Assembly (NCBI GenBank): GCA_017644105.1 | Contig: JAEPMD010000012.1 | Span: 40,404 to 104,403, forward strand | DNA length: 64,000 nucleotides | Direction: 5' to 3' | From: Rhizobiaceae bacterium | Lineage (GTDB): Bacteria; Pseudomonadota; Alphaproteobacteria; Rhizobiales; Rhizobiaceae | Part shown: piece after piece, positions 63,110 to 64,000 of the stretch | Layout of the letters: every line of letters starts with the position of its first letter | Numbering within the stretch: position 1 is the first letter of the stretch | The notes under the pieces: model-generated | Database searches by the model: none | Told to the model about the DNA's origin: nothing | The model's input: only the letters and a program-made list of their open reading frames with translations | Made by a program: the position numbers and the translations under genes

Positions 63110-63648
63110 GTTATCGGCAGTCGCCCTCCAAAGAATACAGCCCTCCCAAAGCCATCAATAAATGATGTTTAGACAGGAGTTTATAGCTAGAATTATTGGT
63201 AGGTTGAACCTTCATCGGCACAAACCATATTTCCGCCGGGATGTGTTTTCGATAAAAACACAACGGATACCGAGACCAAATTTTTCTGTTAAAGCGACGT
63301 GTGATATTTTCAACATAGAACACAGGCAACTAGCACGACGTATAAAGTCGTTTATTTGCCAAATGTGCTCATCAATTGTTTGAGTCATTATCAATGCGAT
63401 CTCAAGTTAAATTTACAATAATTCTACACTCAATAACAAAGTTTACGACTCAAAACTGGGTAGTCTTCCGACTAAATCTTTATCCAAGCGCATTATTAAT
63501 GCCGAAACTTTGGTTTGCAAGCCCATTATTTGCCGAGATCATTGATATTAATCCGGTGCAAAATGTGTAAATTGCATTTTATTGGAATGGATTGCCGGCG
63601 ACTGAATGTGTATGTTGGGTGAGAAGGTGCTGCTCCGAAGGAACTAGG
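63110..63648. other. intergenic region, 539 bp
   Basis: Divergent gap between the PilZ gene and the broken GGDEF gene. Several overlapping short frames exist on both strands, none with a good ribosome site or recognised motif. AT-rich, probably regulatory, but no operator found. Confidence 0.4.
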
Positions 63649-64000
63649 ATGCCGATGTATTTAAGTCGTACAATGATAAAAGATATAATCAAAATTGTGC
63701 TCGTCTCCGTTCTTTTATCCGTTTTGATAACGCTCACCCTAATGTTTGCTTTAATCGAAGACCTGACTATGTTTAGCACCGGCCAGCTTTTAGGTCTAAC
63801 GGTTAGCGTACTCGTCCCGTTAATTGTCGCAACACCAGCTTCATACTATGTGCTACTCCAAAAGGAAAAACTCAATTTAGCCTACCAAGAACTGGACTTC
63901 CTGCTTCGTTACGATCCACTTACAGAAGTGGTTCGGTTTTTCTGAACAGTTTTGATCTGTTTTATAAGTGCGTTCTGACCCTTATTAAGCTGCCACCGGG
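63649..64000 (+). pseudogene. GGDEF protein with frameshift, cut by window edge
   Basis: AAGGAACTAGG precedes the ATG at 63649. Two TM helices (about 10-33 and 42-69), then LAYQELDFLLRYDPLTEVV, the conserved start of a GGDEF domain, run into a TGA at 63943. Another frame (from about 63936) continues with family-like VFLNSFDLFYKCVLTLIKLPPG to the end. The gap between the two conserved blocks is about 7 nt short, so a small deletion is likely. Sequencing error is possible. Confidence 0.65.

Noticed and set aside
63111..63570. Overlapping short frames on both strands
   Set aside because: No ribosome sites, no recognised motif, composition not gene-like.
1..64000. Mobile element, CRISPR array or tRNA gene
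   Set aside because: No transposase, integrase, regular short repeats or tRNA T-loop sequence found on reading both strands.

Overview
This is a chromosomal stretch of an alphaproteobacterium, most likely a marine member of the Hyphomicrobiales/Rhizobiales. The inference rests on gene content: a fused indolepyruvate ferredoxin oxidoreductase, an alphaproteobacterial-type ribbon-helix-helix protein, a DUF1036 protein, GFA-family proteins, a SigK/RskA-like pair and many LysE-type exporters. Genes are dense and short intergenic spaces are AT-rich. I saw no tRNA, rRNA, insertion sequence, prophage or CRISPR array.

Layout. 1-12 kb: a chemoreceptor cut by the left edge, then small-metabolite and stress genes (PaiB-like, DJ-1/PfpI, YbaK, thermonuclease, SRPBCC), three LysE exporters, tandem TauE paralogues and a broken SDR. 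12-15 kb: a PepSY protein, response regulator and histidine kinase, followed by a small membrane protein that shares their promoter/operator. 15-17.5 kb: an overlapping operon of exported amidohydrolase, His/Met-rich exported protein and di-heme peroxidase, the last split by a stop codon. 17.5-25 kb: a fourth LysE, PhzF, an ECF sigma/anti-sigma pair, a fasciclin protein and a CcdA/thioredoxin pair. 25-27 kb: small exported proteins among repeated RNA-like hairpins. 27-42 kb: the large 2-oxoacid oxidoreductase, a membrane-anchored glutamate-synthase-like protein, an ArsR/SRPBCC pair, IlvA and a broken acetyltransferase. 42-56 kb: a regulator-rich stretch (ECF sigma, SnoaL-LuxR, AraC, TetR, LuxR, LysR) with SDR and MDR oxidoreductases. 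56-64 kb: BrnTA toxin-antitoxin, PncB, two PilZ proteins and a broken GGDEF gene at the right edge.

Most interesting points. (1) About 1 kb (25.85-26.9 kb) carries seven copies of TTTGTGG; five hairpins present this motif as CCACAAA in the loop on the minus strand while their stems differ in sequence. Three of the hairpins end 19-21 nt before a minus-strand start codon with a good Shine-Dalgarno. This looks like an undescribed cis-acting RNA or DNA element. (2) Two gap-free homologous promoters, each with a TTACA-type palindrome, flank the PepSY/two-component operon. (3) Three otherwise intact genes are each interrupted by one in-frame stop, using TAG, TGA and TAA, and a GGDEF gene is frameshifted. 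(4) A LuxR-type gene has its ribosome binding site inside a hairpin. (5) Clear operator arrays sit before the TetR, ArsR and AraC-controlled genes.
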